Positions 43,609 to 53,021 of a stretch of 53,021 bases of DNA are shown here, in pieces (the first letter of the stretch is position 1; every line of letters begins with the position of its first letter). The notes under the pieces are model-generated. The model had not been told where the DNA came from. It did no database searches and saw only the letters and a program-made list of their open reading frames with translations. This stretch comes from Mastigamoeba balamuthi (taxonomy: Eukaryota > Evosea > Mastigamoebida > Mastigamoebidae). Location of the stretch: the NCBI GenBank assembly GCA_902651635.1, contig CACRSC010000043.1:184392-237412 (forward strand). Direction: 5' to 3'. Made by a program: the position numbers and the translations under genes.

Positions 43609-43628
43609 CACTGCATATCATTCTCTGA
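43609..43628. repeat. left copy of 20-bp target-site duplication
   Basis: CACTGCATATCATTCTCTGA occurs here and again at 48053-48072, bracketing the LINE-like element. The flanks differ on both sides, as expected for a target-site duplication. Confidence 0.7.
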
Positions 43629-44127
43629 GTCTTTTTTCTCCCCTGATGGAATAAGACCCCCCCACACATATCTTAATGGCACACCACGGGCACTGCTGCA
43701 TGACACAGTGGTCCCAGCCCCCAGCATTGGCGATCTGGCAGATCTTCAGCCTGGTGCCCGTCATGATAACCCATGGTGCCCCAATACCCACATTCATTCT
43801 TATAGACCACACAACCAAAAAAACCATCTGGGAAACACTGCCATACCTGATGCCCACTGGACCCCATTCCACAGGCACCACCCTACCATAGCACAGCCAT
43901 AGCTGAAACCCCACAGCTACAATCACTGTCAGAAGGCAGCATGAGTGCCTCACTGGGCCTCACACGCCCCACACTCCTTTCTGAGAAATTTCTCAGCTCA
44001 CACCCGGAAATACTGAAGAACACATACAATAAAAAGATGGCAAAACGCACTGACAAAACAATAGCTATACAAACCAGCTGAGGCATGAAAGAGACCTTCC
44101 CACCAAAAGACACCCCAAAGGCCACCA

Positions 44128-44826
44128 GTGCCCCCCCACCATCAAAATAACCCCCATGAGGACCCACCAATGACTGATGCAGATTATATGCAAATGGACA
44201 GTGACACTGAGAGAGAACAGCCCATGGCACCAGATGCACCACCACTGGACAATGCTACAGCCTCAAAGCCAGTGACAACAACACTAGATGCTGAGCTCCT
44301 CCTGACCCTCATACAAGTGCACATGCTGATAGAACATGACAAACCCCAAAAGCAGAAGCTTGCTGAGCTGACCTGCCTCAATGAGACCGCCTTAGCTGCC
44401 TACTTTGCTGAGACCACAGACAAAGCTGACATCACCCTATGTGTAGCAGCAAGTGCCCCTAAGAGCCAGCCACTGACCACATCCCCAGAAACCCAAGCAC
44501 AGATTAGGGAATGGCAAGACACTCTGCTTCGAACCCCACTACAGGAGAATGCAGACATCAATGACATGCAAAACAGGCCATGGAAGCAGCACTGCAAGTT
44601 CTGGGACCCATACCAGACAGACCAGACAGAGGGAGGTCAAAAAGCCATGAGAGCTTATGACATATACCACGAAATAAGGGGTGCCAAGGGAGGGGACAGG
44701 CTTGATGCCCCAACATCCAGTAGCATCAAACGTATAGAAACAGAGGTTATCCCCCTCCTACAGTATAAACCAAAACACAGACACACCTACAAAACCTGGC
44801 AGGACACCACAAAATGGATCCTCTGA
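44128..44826 (+). pseudogene. N-terminal ORF region of the LINE-like element
   Basis: An open frame of 232 codons, rich in Asp, Thr, Gln and Lys. It runs to a TGA and then re-enters coding sequence similar in style, so the stop is probably a decay mutation in a larger ORF. No domain is recognised before the reverse transcriptase. Confidence 0.5.
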
Positions 44827-44889
44827 TGCATTAACCGGAACTGGACCTGAACAGAGGCAGACTACATTAGAGAATACATTGATGGCTCC

Positions 44890-46444
44890 ATGGCAGAAGG
44901 ATGTGTTAACCCAAAGAGATTCCTCAAGGACCTACGTATACTGCGGGGCCCCAGGCTTCCATTAAGCTATATTAAACATGACAGCACTCACACCACCACT
45001 TCAGAGGAAGTGTGCAAGTCTGAGCGCCATTGGATCAATGAGCATTTCAACCAAGACACCTTACCAGCCTGCCGCCCCTCATGGTGGGATAAACCACACC
45101 CCATGCTGCCAGAGAAGACAGCTACTGCAATGGACAGCCTGATCACAGAGGAAGAACTCAGAGAGGCCGCAGGAGCCCAAAAAAGCAGTTCAGCCCCTGG
45201 ACCCACCAGGTTCAAGGTGGAATATGTCATAGAATTCCCGGTCACCTGGCAGGACCAATGGCTAAAGAACCTGAACAACATATGAACAGGAAAAATGCCA
45301 GTTCCACTGACGTGGACTAGAGGTGAAATCATGCCTATATTCAAGGGAGGCAATCACATACAACCCAGCAACTACCGCTTCATCACATTATGCAAAGTAG
45401 GGTATAAGATCTTTACCACAATCATTAACAAGAGACTGTATAAAGCACTCAAAGACCACAGCATCTGGGCCAATGCCCAGAAAGGCTTCCACGATGGCCA
45501 CTTGACCACACAACACATATGGGCACTTCACCAACAACTAGAGAAAGCCACCAGACGGCATCAGAAGGTCGTGGGAATGTACATTAACCTAAAGAAGACA
45601 TATGATTCTATCAACCAAGACCATATCAAGGCACCACTACAGTAACAAAACGTCAGCCCCACCCTAGCACGGAATATAATGGCCCTGTACTCCACCACAG
45701 TGGCCCGATCTCACACGGCTCATGGCCCCACCAAATGGGTAAACATTAACCGCGAGGTACAACAGGGAGATCTGCTGTCTTGCAGACTATTGAACCTGGC
45801 CATTAATCCCTCACCTATACCAAATTGAGACACACCTGGAAGCCCTAGATATCCGTGGACCCAAGCGAGGGGTGCTTGCCTATGCAGACGATATGGTCCT
45901 GCCAGCCCACACACCCCCGATGCTGGAACACCTACTTCATGTAATGGACATGGAGGTGGCAGGGTTACACATCAACCCAAAGAAATGTGCCACTTTCACT
46001 AGAAACGAAGAACCTCCAATACTGATAACTGAGCAAGGCACTGTTGAACCAGTATTACCTGGCACCATGTACAAATACCTCGGCATACACCTAGACCCAG
46101 AGGGTAAGGACGCTCTCAATGCTCCTGCCACCACTCATATACTACTCGAGCAGTGCAGCTGGATGCACACAAAGAAATCACTGTCCCTAGAACAACTCAT
46201 CTACATTGCTAATATGGTCATAAACAGAATGGCACAATATCACACCAGTACCTTGGCACAGAATAATAAATTACTGGAGTCACTGTCACATACCCTTGAA
46301 AACATGGCAGTAGGCAATGCAATAGGGCCCACAAACATGATCAGTAGACGACATGTATGCTCATCCCTCACTGGTAGCGGAATGGGAAACGACAATGTTC
46401 ATGTAGACGACATGTATTCACACCTACTCGACAAGGGGGGCTAG
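44890..46444 (+). pseudogene. reverse transcriptase of the LINE-like element
   Basis: Three frames in series carry RT landmarks. The first (to 45285) has SSSAPGPTRFKVE before the palm (usually KAPGPDG). The second (45295-45645) has W..GEIMPIFKGG, PSNYRFITL, QKGFHDG..T and INLKKTYDSI. The third (from 45872) has the catalytic YADD at 45881-45892 and KYLGIHLDPEG. Stops at 45285 and 45645 and a frame change before 45872 break it. LINE-type RT is certain; the clade is not determined. Confidence 0.88.
46360..46392. repeat. internal direct repeat of the LINE-like element, copy 1
   Basis: The 33-bp word starting CTCATCCCTCACTGGTAGCG and ending GGGAAACGA recurs at 47998-48030 with one mismatch. Copy 1 is also flanked by two copies of GTAGACGACATGTAT (46344 and 46402). 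Confidence 0.75.
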
Positions 46445-46480
46445 GGCTCTGTAACATGGCCGACGTCATTCAGAGCAAAC

Positions 46481-47110
46481 GTGCACAACCAACAGTTCCT
46501 AGTGCAAACCCTAAACGCGGGGGACCTCACAATGGTTGTAGACAAAGATGCAGTCCACCGATTCATCCAACTACGGGAACTTGCACATGCCAATGGAGGC
46601 GACATAATACTCCAGCACATCCATAGCCACCAACTGGATGGACGAGGAGAGGAAGGTGACACCACAAAAGCCCGCATAGAACAGGATAATCAGAGATGGG
46701 GCACGGAGCTGCAGAGAGTCATCCAACTAAATGCTATGGCAGACAAACTTGCACAACAAGCACTTACCCAAGACAGATGCCACGATCCAGACCACCCCCT
46801 ATGGGGTATCGACCTCGCCTCAATCCAAGAACTTACTACAGGGACATCCCCTAAACCAACACACAACTTCCACACAGTGTTTAACATCGCATGGCAACAC
46901 TGCCTCCACTGCTGTGAAACCCAAGAGGCAGCAGCAGGAATCACAAAGGTCCTACCAGTACTTCTCTACGAAAACACCAAAAAACAAGCCCAGCACATGG
47001 GAGGCCTGCGCTGGCACCAAGCCATCATGGGCACCTATTGCACCCACAAAATGCGCAACCTGATGAGTGTGGGAAGATTTGACCCCCCGCACCCAACTAC
47101 ACTGGAGTGA
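46481..47110 (+). pseudogene. RNase H-like region of the LINE-like element
   Basis: A 209-codon frame with LQHIHSHQ and later NAMADKLAQQAL, the spacing of the GH...N..AD.LA motif at the end of RNase H domains. The upstream acidic residues are less clear. It follows the RT and precedes the CCHC finger, as in several non-LTR clades. Confidence 0.6.
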
Positions 47111-47117
47111 TCCCTGA

Positions 47118-47171
47118 TGCCCGTTCTGTACTGCTAAGGCCGACTCCCTAGCCCACCATCTGTGGACTTGC
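47118..47171 (+). other. C-terminal CCHC finger of the LINE-like element
   Basis: Encodes CPFCTAKADSLAHHLWTC: C-x2-C, then H and C, with the AHHLWTCP context common after the RT/RNase H of non-LTR elements. It is in a different frame from the RNase H-like part, another sign of decay. Confidence 0.7.
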
Positions 47172-47997
47172 CCTCAGCAGAGTCCGTGGCACACCAAACT
47201 CACCAGCATCATAGGCGTACCCCCTACAGAACTAAAACAGTGGGCACATGCCCAATCTGCCAAGCACAAAGAGATACACTACATGCTGGCATATGGCACC
47301 TGGGCAAAGAACCAATAATCTAAGCAACAATTAGAAATACAGGAAGAATGGGTGGCCACCGTACAGGACTGGCTGGAAGACATGAGCCACAAAGACAACC
47401 AAAGGGCGCATGCAGCACAAAAAAGACAGATACCAGGTGACACCCCCACAACCCCCCATCACCTGCCCAGACACCACCCAATCAAACAAACGACACAGAT
47501 CACATACACGACCACACAGAACCTTCACTATCATAGAACCCACAGACGACGACATGTGATACAAAGACATACCCAAGGAGCCTGCCCCACCAAAAAAAGC
47601 CTACCCCAATATGACTGCCCCCCAGGGCCCTTAAACCATACTACCAGGAAACACAAGTCCCAATACACATGGCACTGCAAACAGACTCTGCCCCCACCTC
47701 CACTCACAAAAGAAAAACACCAGACATACCACCCACTACAACACCAGACATCACCACAATCAAGCGAAGCGAGCCATCAAATGCCAATGCATCCCCAATG
47801 TAGATCACAACCATACGATTATCAGCATGTTCAACAAGTACATGGACAAAGTTATAAACCAAAAACAGAACGCAGTTCTGGATCCAGTCCTCCCACAACC
47901 GCCCCTGAACACACCCCCCCAGGCCACACAACACACATGCCCTTCCCAGACACACCACCCACCATAACCCCCCCCCAACGCCCCTGGCTCATATGAG

Positions 47998-48030
47998 CTC
48001 ATCCCTCACTGGTAGCGGAACGGGAAACGA
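47998..48030. repeat. internal direct repeat of the LINE-like element, copy 2
   Basis: Second copy of the 33-bp word at 46360, lying just before the AT-rich 3' tail of the element. Confidence 0.75.
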
Positions 48031-48052
48031 TGATTTTTCGATTTTTCAATTT

Positions 48053-48072
48053 CACTGCATATCATTCTCTGA
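48053..48072. repeat. right copy of 20-bp target-site duplication
   Basis: Exact match to 43609-43628. Removing the element and one copy leaves reading frames open across the join, as expected for an old insertion into another repeat. Confidence 0.7.
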
Positions 48073-49462
48073 TTCTGCTTGTGATGACAGTGCATCACGT
48101 GCCCCTGCACCCAGAGGATGCCCCAGTCACGTGTTGCCACTGGAAAGGCATTGTGTTCTATTGGATATGCCTCTTCCTTGGTCTGCACCCTGATGGTGAA
48201 CACAAATGACTCAGTTGATACATATGGTTGCACCCGCACCAAGAGGGAATGATACTCATTCTCTACACTGATGATTTCATGATGTGGACAGGCACGGATC
48301 TTCATGGGGCTGAAGGCCTTAAGGGGCACATGCTGGCATTAAACATTTGATCATCACTGTGTTTTTTTCGCTGAAGCACTAAATTATCACATGTAGCAAT
48401 AAATATTCAGCATAAAATTATGCACTAAGTTAGCACTAAAGTAGCACAGTAATTTAAAAGCACATAATGTGCATAAATGTGCAAAATGCACATAATGTGC
48501 TTCAATCGTTTTTAGCTCAGGTGTGTGCCCGGGCTGATCCTGCTTCTTATCACGACATGCAGTGTTAGTCACAGAGGTCCACTTTTCAGGGAAAAAGGGG
48601 AGAAATAGAGAAATGGAGCAGAAAATGGGAAGGAAAAGAGGAACAGTGAACCTGTTTAATGCTGCCTTAAAGTCGTGCTACTCCCTCCCCTCCCCTCTGC
48701 AGTCTGCAGAAGACAAGCACAGACTGTGCTCTGCTTCACATGTTCTTCACAACTCCTGAACATACAGTGAGTTATGTATACTGAACAGGTGTCAAAAGGG
48801 GGGAAAAGGAAGAAGTCAAGGGATACATCTGAAAGATGTTCTGTGAATGAGAAAAACTGTGTATTGGGGGAAAGGAGGCACCACACCTTTATTCTCGACC
48901 TGATATGGAAAGGAAAGGGGAAGGAAGGTGAAGAGAAGGAAGGGGGAAAGGGAGGGAAAGGAAAGGAAAGGGGAATGGAAGGGGGCAGGGGGGGGGTGAA
49001 GGGACAGATTGAAGAGCAGAAAGGGAAGGGAAAGGGGAACATATTGTGTTATGTAGAAAGGGCATAAGGGACATATGTGAGAACTGTGAGGGGAAGGAAG
49101 AGAGGGAGAAGGGGCACAGGAACAGGGTAAGGGCAAGGGGAAGAAGATGTGAGGAACAGTGTGAGTTGTGCAGTGTATGGTAAGTGTAAGAAGAGTTAAG
49201 ATATGATGATATCACAGTGAAGATATCTTTGAAATCCAGGATATCATGGATCATGGTTCAACAGAGTTGACTTAGAGTCAGCAAATCAAGCTGATCCAAC
49301 GAAAAAAGCCACTCCAGCAGATTCTGTTTTTTTTAGACTGCGCCGGGGTGGGCAGCATGGACAGCGGCAAGCAGGCCAGCGGCCTGAGCCTGGGCATATG
49401 GCAGGGGGGCAGGAGCAGGTGTGGGCAGCTGCAGGGGCAGGGGCTGCTGGTGGTGGCACCGC
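48073..49462. other. non-coding stretch with a long purine tract
   Basis: No convincing gene. 48366-48560 is AT-rich with short repeats of gcacataatgtg type words. 48895-49145 is almost all G and A on the plus strand (ggaaaggg-type words), a polypurine tract of about 250 bp. Confidence 0.5.
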
Positions 49463-50907
49463 TCATGTGTGCAGCTCGGCAATGAAGTCCACCGTGGTCA
49501 GCAGACAGCTGTGAATCCGAACACATGGACTGTGCATGGGTGCATGGGCTGCAGTGGCATCGGGGGTGACGTAGTCACTTCCATCAATAACGCGCTCTGG
49601 GTTCAGAGGCCACACGCCCACACGGGCGAACCCAGCTGTGACTGTGATGGGCTCACAGGTGTGATACCACACCTTGCGGACTGCACTGAGCATCAGGGCA
49701 TGCCGATCGTCCATGGTTGTGGCCCCTGTGAGGTTGAGGTACTTCTTGAGGTACCCCTTGAATGCCGCAAAGAACGAGACGTCGAGTGGCTGGAGGACGT
49801 GTGTGGCATGTGATGGAAATGCCAATACGTGAATGTTGTTCTGGTGCAGAAGCTCGAGGACATCAGGGCACTCGCAAGACGAGTGGTTGTCCACAAGAAT
49901 TAGGATAGGGGCATTCGGCATGTGCTTGGCTGCCCGCCGTTTTTGGGCCTCAGAAATGACAACCTGAGTTGCCCAGAGACCAAAAATCTTCCTGTTCATT
50001 CAGCCCTTGGTCGAGCCTGCAAAGTCAAAGTGGTCAATGAACTCAACAGCAGATGGGAGCAGATTCTTCAGTGGTTAGATGAGGCCAGGCATGAGGTGAT
50101 CACCATCAGCAGTTGTACAGGCAATCAGAGTGACATGTGAGTAATTTGAAATGTGCCAGATTCCATGGCAACAAACTGAAGTTCCAGTATACACAACAAC
50201 TTTTCGTCTTGTAGGACTTGTAGCTATGTAGGTCTCGTCCATATTCCATATCTGTCATGCATCCAAATGCAGATCATTTACAATCTTCTTCAATAATTCA
50301 AACCACTCCACCATCTGACTGCGAGTGAGTTGTCTTTCCTGGAATTATATCCAGTGAGTATAAAGAGCAAAGTGTATGTATTTATTTGTTACATACATCC
50401 TTGACATTTTGTCGATGACACAATTCAGCAATACCAGTTCGGTGTAAAATACCCTACACCATGCATCTGAGAGCTCAGGAAGCTCTACAGTAGGGTCTGC
50501 TGCTTGATGCTCAGTTAGAATAGATATATAGCTTGCATGATGATATGATTACATTGAGTTGCAAAATTAAATGTTGTTCTATTTTTGGGGGCTATCACAC
50601 ACCTCTTCAAGGACGTCGGCAATCTCAGGATCCTCTCCCTCCAGATCAAAGTACTGGCGAATCCACTCAGTTAGGCAGCCCTCCTTCTCAGTTGTTAGCA
50701 GGGTCGGGCACTTTGCTACATGTGCTGGCCAACCATGTATGCCAACTCTGCCCTCCGAAATGAACAGTGGGAAACATCCACTGCAGCACAGGCAACCTGC
50801 TCGGCAAATCCCTCCCTCTTTAGGAAGCAGACCTTGTCCTCGATGTTATCTACACTCTGTGCATCTGCCTGGAGCAGCTGGTGCCTTGCAGCATTCAGCC
50901 TCTCCAT
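49463..50907 (-). pseudogene. pogo/Tigger-like DDE transposase, broken
   Basis: Read on the minus strand. An upstream part near 50720-50600 (LLTTEKEGCLTEWIRQYF) looks like a CENP-B-type helix-turn-helix. The DDE_1 catalytic domain follows: WNMDET (first Asp), HVTLIACTTADG, LVDNHSSC (second Asp), FPSHATHVLQPLDVSFF and the KVW...GVWPLNPE end. In-frame stops fall at 50077-50075 and 50002-50000, and the N-terminal part is in another frame. The family is firm and the copy is dead. Terminal repeats were not found by eye. Confidence 0.85.
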
Positions 50908-51063
50908 CTACACAGAAAATATCTTCTGGATCAGCTTTTTTCAGTGGATCGGCTATTTTTGCTGACTCTAGAGTAAAACAGAGAAGAAGGATGAAATAAA
51001 GCACAGCAATATCTGACAAGACCAAAGCTCATACTCCTTTCCGACTTGATACCCTCTCATGTG

Positions 51064-51410
51064 CAGGAGTCTGGGACTGCTCAGATGAGTGGGTCATTGC
51101 AGCCAAGGAGGCAGAGCATCAGGTACAGGCAGTACTGCATTTTAAGGGTGACCTTCAGAACATCTCTTTCATTATGCACTGTGATAACCAGGTTGCAGTG
51201 GCATATCTGAGAAGAAAGAAGAATTATATTCATCACGTGGCATATCTGAGAAAAGGGGGGAAGACGTGTTCCAGAGCTGGCAGACATGGCATGGAAGCTG
51301 ACCTGCTGGCTGTTGGAAAACGAGGCACACCTCCTGGGGGTCTTTTGGATCCCATTAGAGGCAAATGCATTCACTGATGGCCTTACTTGGACTGAATTGG
51401 AATGAGAGTG
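51064..51410 (+). pseudogene. RNase H fragment of a DIRS/Ty3-like retroelement, broken
   Basis: A frame with SDEWVIAAKEAEHQVQAVLHF and then HCDNQVAVAYLRR (catalytic DN..AVAYL). After a frame change near 51250 it continues with PELADMAWKL and EANAFTDGLTWTEL, corresponding to the final N..AD.LSR motif. This is RNase H as seen next to the RT of DIRS-type elements. No RT is seen upstream, so it is a fragment. Confidence 0.55.
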
Positions 51411-51858
51411 GTAACTTCTGCCACACATTTTCCACATCATTGAGAGAGAGAGCAGAAATGGCAGGGAAGGCCACCCATAACAGTGAATGCATTCACATCT
51501 CGAACAGCCACATGCCTTCCGAAGTTTGTGGCACGCACCCCACAGCCAGAAGCATGACAGGCCAATTTCTATGCATCTGACCTCAGTGAAGAGGTATTCT
51601 GGTGCAATCCATCATGGATCCTACTCCTGAAGTGATGGGCAGGAATTCCCATCAAAAGGATCAAAATCGTAACAATTGATGAATAGCATATGCCCTTAAT
51701 ATCAGAAGCTCTTGTATGCATTTGAAGCACGATTTCACAGAATTTTTCAAATCAAGTGATTTGTGATAAAGGTGATATGTGCTGGCATATGTGCCAGGCT
51801 ATGTGCTGGCCATCGACTATGCCAGTGGCACAGTGTATGTGCTGGCATATATGCCTGC
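51411..51858. other. AT-rich, repeat-like, no gene
   Basis: Between the RNase H fragment and the next frame. 51776-51870 has several copies of tgtgctggcatat, also seen near 52540-52580. Otherwise nothing is recognised. Confidence 0.5.
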
Positions 51859-52994
51859 CTATGAGTCGGCATGAAGAGTTTCTGTAGTTTTGTGGTCAAT
51901 GGTAATCAATAAGACCTTCTTCAAAGCAGACACAGTGGCTTTCAATTGTAATAACCAACTGGTTTCATTGCTTTTGTCACACTCAGGATCAGATTCATCA
52001 GAGGAGAGGGCATCATCATCATCACTGCACTCAGCACAATCCATGATGCAGTCCTTTGGATCAGCCATAAAGTCGTTCAGGCCATCGAAGGACGCATCTG
52101 GGTTGATGAATCCCTCTTTGAACATCTCGAGGTCCATCTGCAGAGGACTGGCCAGGAGTTGCTCATCAGAGTTGGAGAGCCAGGAGTCCAGGTTCGAATT
52201 ACTCCAAAGAAGAGACTCTCTTTCTGCATGATGAGTCCTGCATGATGTGCTTTCCAAGGTATTTGACCTCCTCAGTAGTTCCCTTGATGGTGCTGAGCCT
52301 GTAGCACAGTCCCTGAGCATCAGCATCACAATTGAAGGGCGAATCTGGATGAACACAGTGCTCCAACCAGTTTTCGTTGTCCTTGGCAACTGAGATGAGC
52401 CTGGAATGCTGCTGGATTGATGGCAGGGATGCCTTGCAGTGCGCCTTGATGCTTCTTACCATCTGTGAGAGTACAGTGTGTTGCAATGAGTGAATTAGAT
52501 GAAGTTATGTTGTTTTCTGGCACTTATGCCAGCAGCATATAGCTAGCATGTGCTGGTGGCATATAATCATGTGCCAGTGGCATATACAATGGCATAAGAG
52601 GAAAACGGACCTTTTCACAGCAGTCATCACTGCAGTGAGCATAAGGACTGGTCCTATTCGTCCGAAGAGTGATGGTCTCGAGAATAGCAGCCCTGTGAGT
52701 CGGATGCAAGCCACCAGCAATCCATAAACTGAGGAACTGGGCAGTCATAACCTTATACTGGTGGTGACGAGTGGCATAGAACAGCTGTGAACAGAGCTAC
52801 AGGAGCCCTATGAACTCCAGAGACCTCCCAGCACGTACTGTGGCCCTCATATAGCAGTAGGGCAGCCCATAGTGCAGGCAGAAGCACAGAAGACTTCGGG
52901 GACGAGAGGGAATGTCCTGACACTGGGTAAGACAGTTGATCGACATCAGAACTGTGGGGTCATAGCTCGGGTGGGACGTGACAGTCTGCAGCAC
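51859..52994 (-). pseudogene. decayed reading frames of unknown, probably mobile, origin
   Basis: Three adjacent minus-strand frames (52994-52797, 52748-52524, 52389-51859) look like pieces of one protein: a Cys/Tyr-rich start, a middle with QFLSLWIAGGLHPTHRAAI, and an acidic Ser/Asp-rich end (SDDDDALSSDESDPECD). The pieces are separated by stops or frame changes. I do not recognise the family. The setting among dead elements suggests a transposase or retroelement protein. It may continue past the end of the window. Confidence 0.3.
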
Positions 52995-53021
52995 CCATGG
53001 CAGCAGGGCAGAGACTAGAAG

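Larger units (their letters stand above)
43629..48052 (+). mobile_element. LINE-like non-LTR retrotransposon, decayed
   Basis: About 4.4 kb between the two copies of a 20-bp duplication. In order: an Asn/Thr/Gln-rich frame (44128-44826), a reverse transcriptase in several frames (44890-46444), an RNase H-like region (46481-47110), a CCHC finger (47118-47171) and a C-rich 3' part (47352-47996). The end is an AT-rich tail with gatttttc repeated twice, like the simple-sequence tails of some non-LTR elements. Stops and frameshifts are scattered throughout, so it is dead. Confidence 0.85.

Noticed and set aside
52185-52210. tRNA T-loop-like GGTTCGAATTACTCC
   Set aside because: No matching acceptor, D or anticodon stems around it.

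Overview
This is nuclear eukaryotic DNA, probably from a free-living protist. It carries a near-canonical actin, spliceosomal introns and several eukaryote-only families: XPF, HSF, a GRAM-VASt lipid-transfer protein, a 7TM GOST-like protein, an F-box protein and an ABCD half-transporter. From 1 to about 41 kb it is GC-rich with strongly G/C-ending codons. Introns are mostly 43-110 nt, often start GTGCGY or GTGAG, carry a CTRAC-like branch site and end in CAG; several appear to be GC-AG. I rebuilt exon chains by hand from conserved family motifs and reading-frame continuity. All complete models close on a multiple of three; that is internal support, not transcript evidence. Lineage cannot be fixed from the window. 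An amoebozoan-like protist is only a guess.

Layout, left to right: a secreted MINPP-type phosphatase (-); a four-zinc-finger protein with two chromo-like modules (+); a GRAM-VASt two-TM lipid-transfer protein (-); actin (+); XPF/ERCC4 nuclease (+); a second MINPP-type phosphatase with a hydrophobic C-tail (+); a ThiF/E1-like adenylating protein (+). A minus-strand cluster follows: LRR protein, small 2-TM protein, GOST-like 7TM protein, heat-shock factor. Divergent from HSF is an ABCD-type transporter (+). Then come an ankyrin/F-box/Ras-like fusion with a CAAX box (+), a convergent tandem receptor-type nucleotide cyclase (-), and a membrane-anchored papain-like protease (+).

From about 41 kb to the end, composition falls toward AT and intact genes stop. 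This part holds an array of short palindromes, a single N at 43019, a decayed LINE-like element with a 20-bp target-site duplication, a broken pogo-like transposase, a broken DIRS-like RNase H and other decayed reading frames. Most of the left part reads as unlinked housekeeping and membrane genes packed tightly. The strongest candidates for something undescribed are the ANK-F-box-Ras-pseudoGTPase-CAAX fusion (29424-31897) and the two-sensor, two-cyclase single-chain enzyme (32001-36875).
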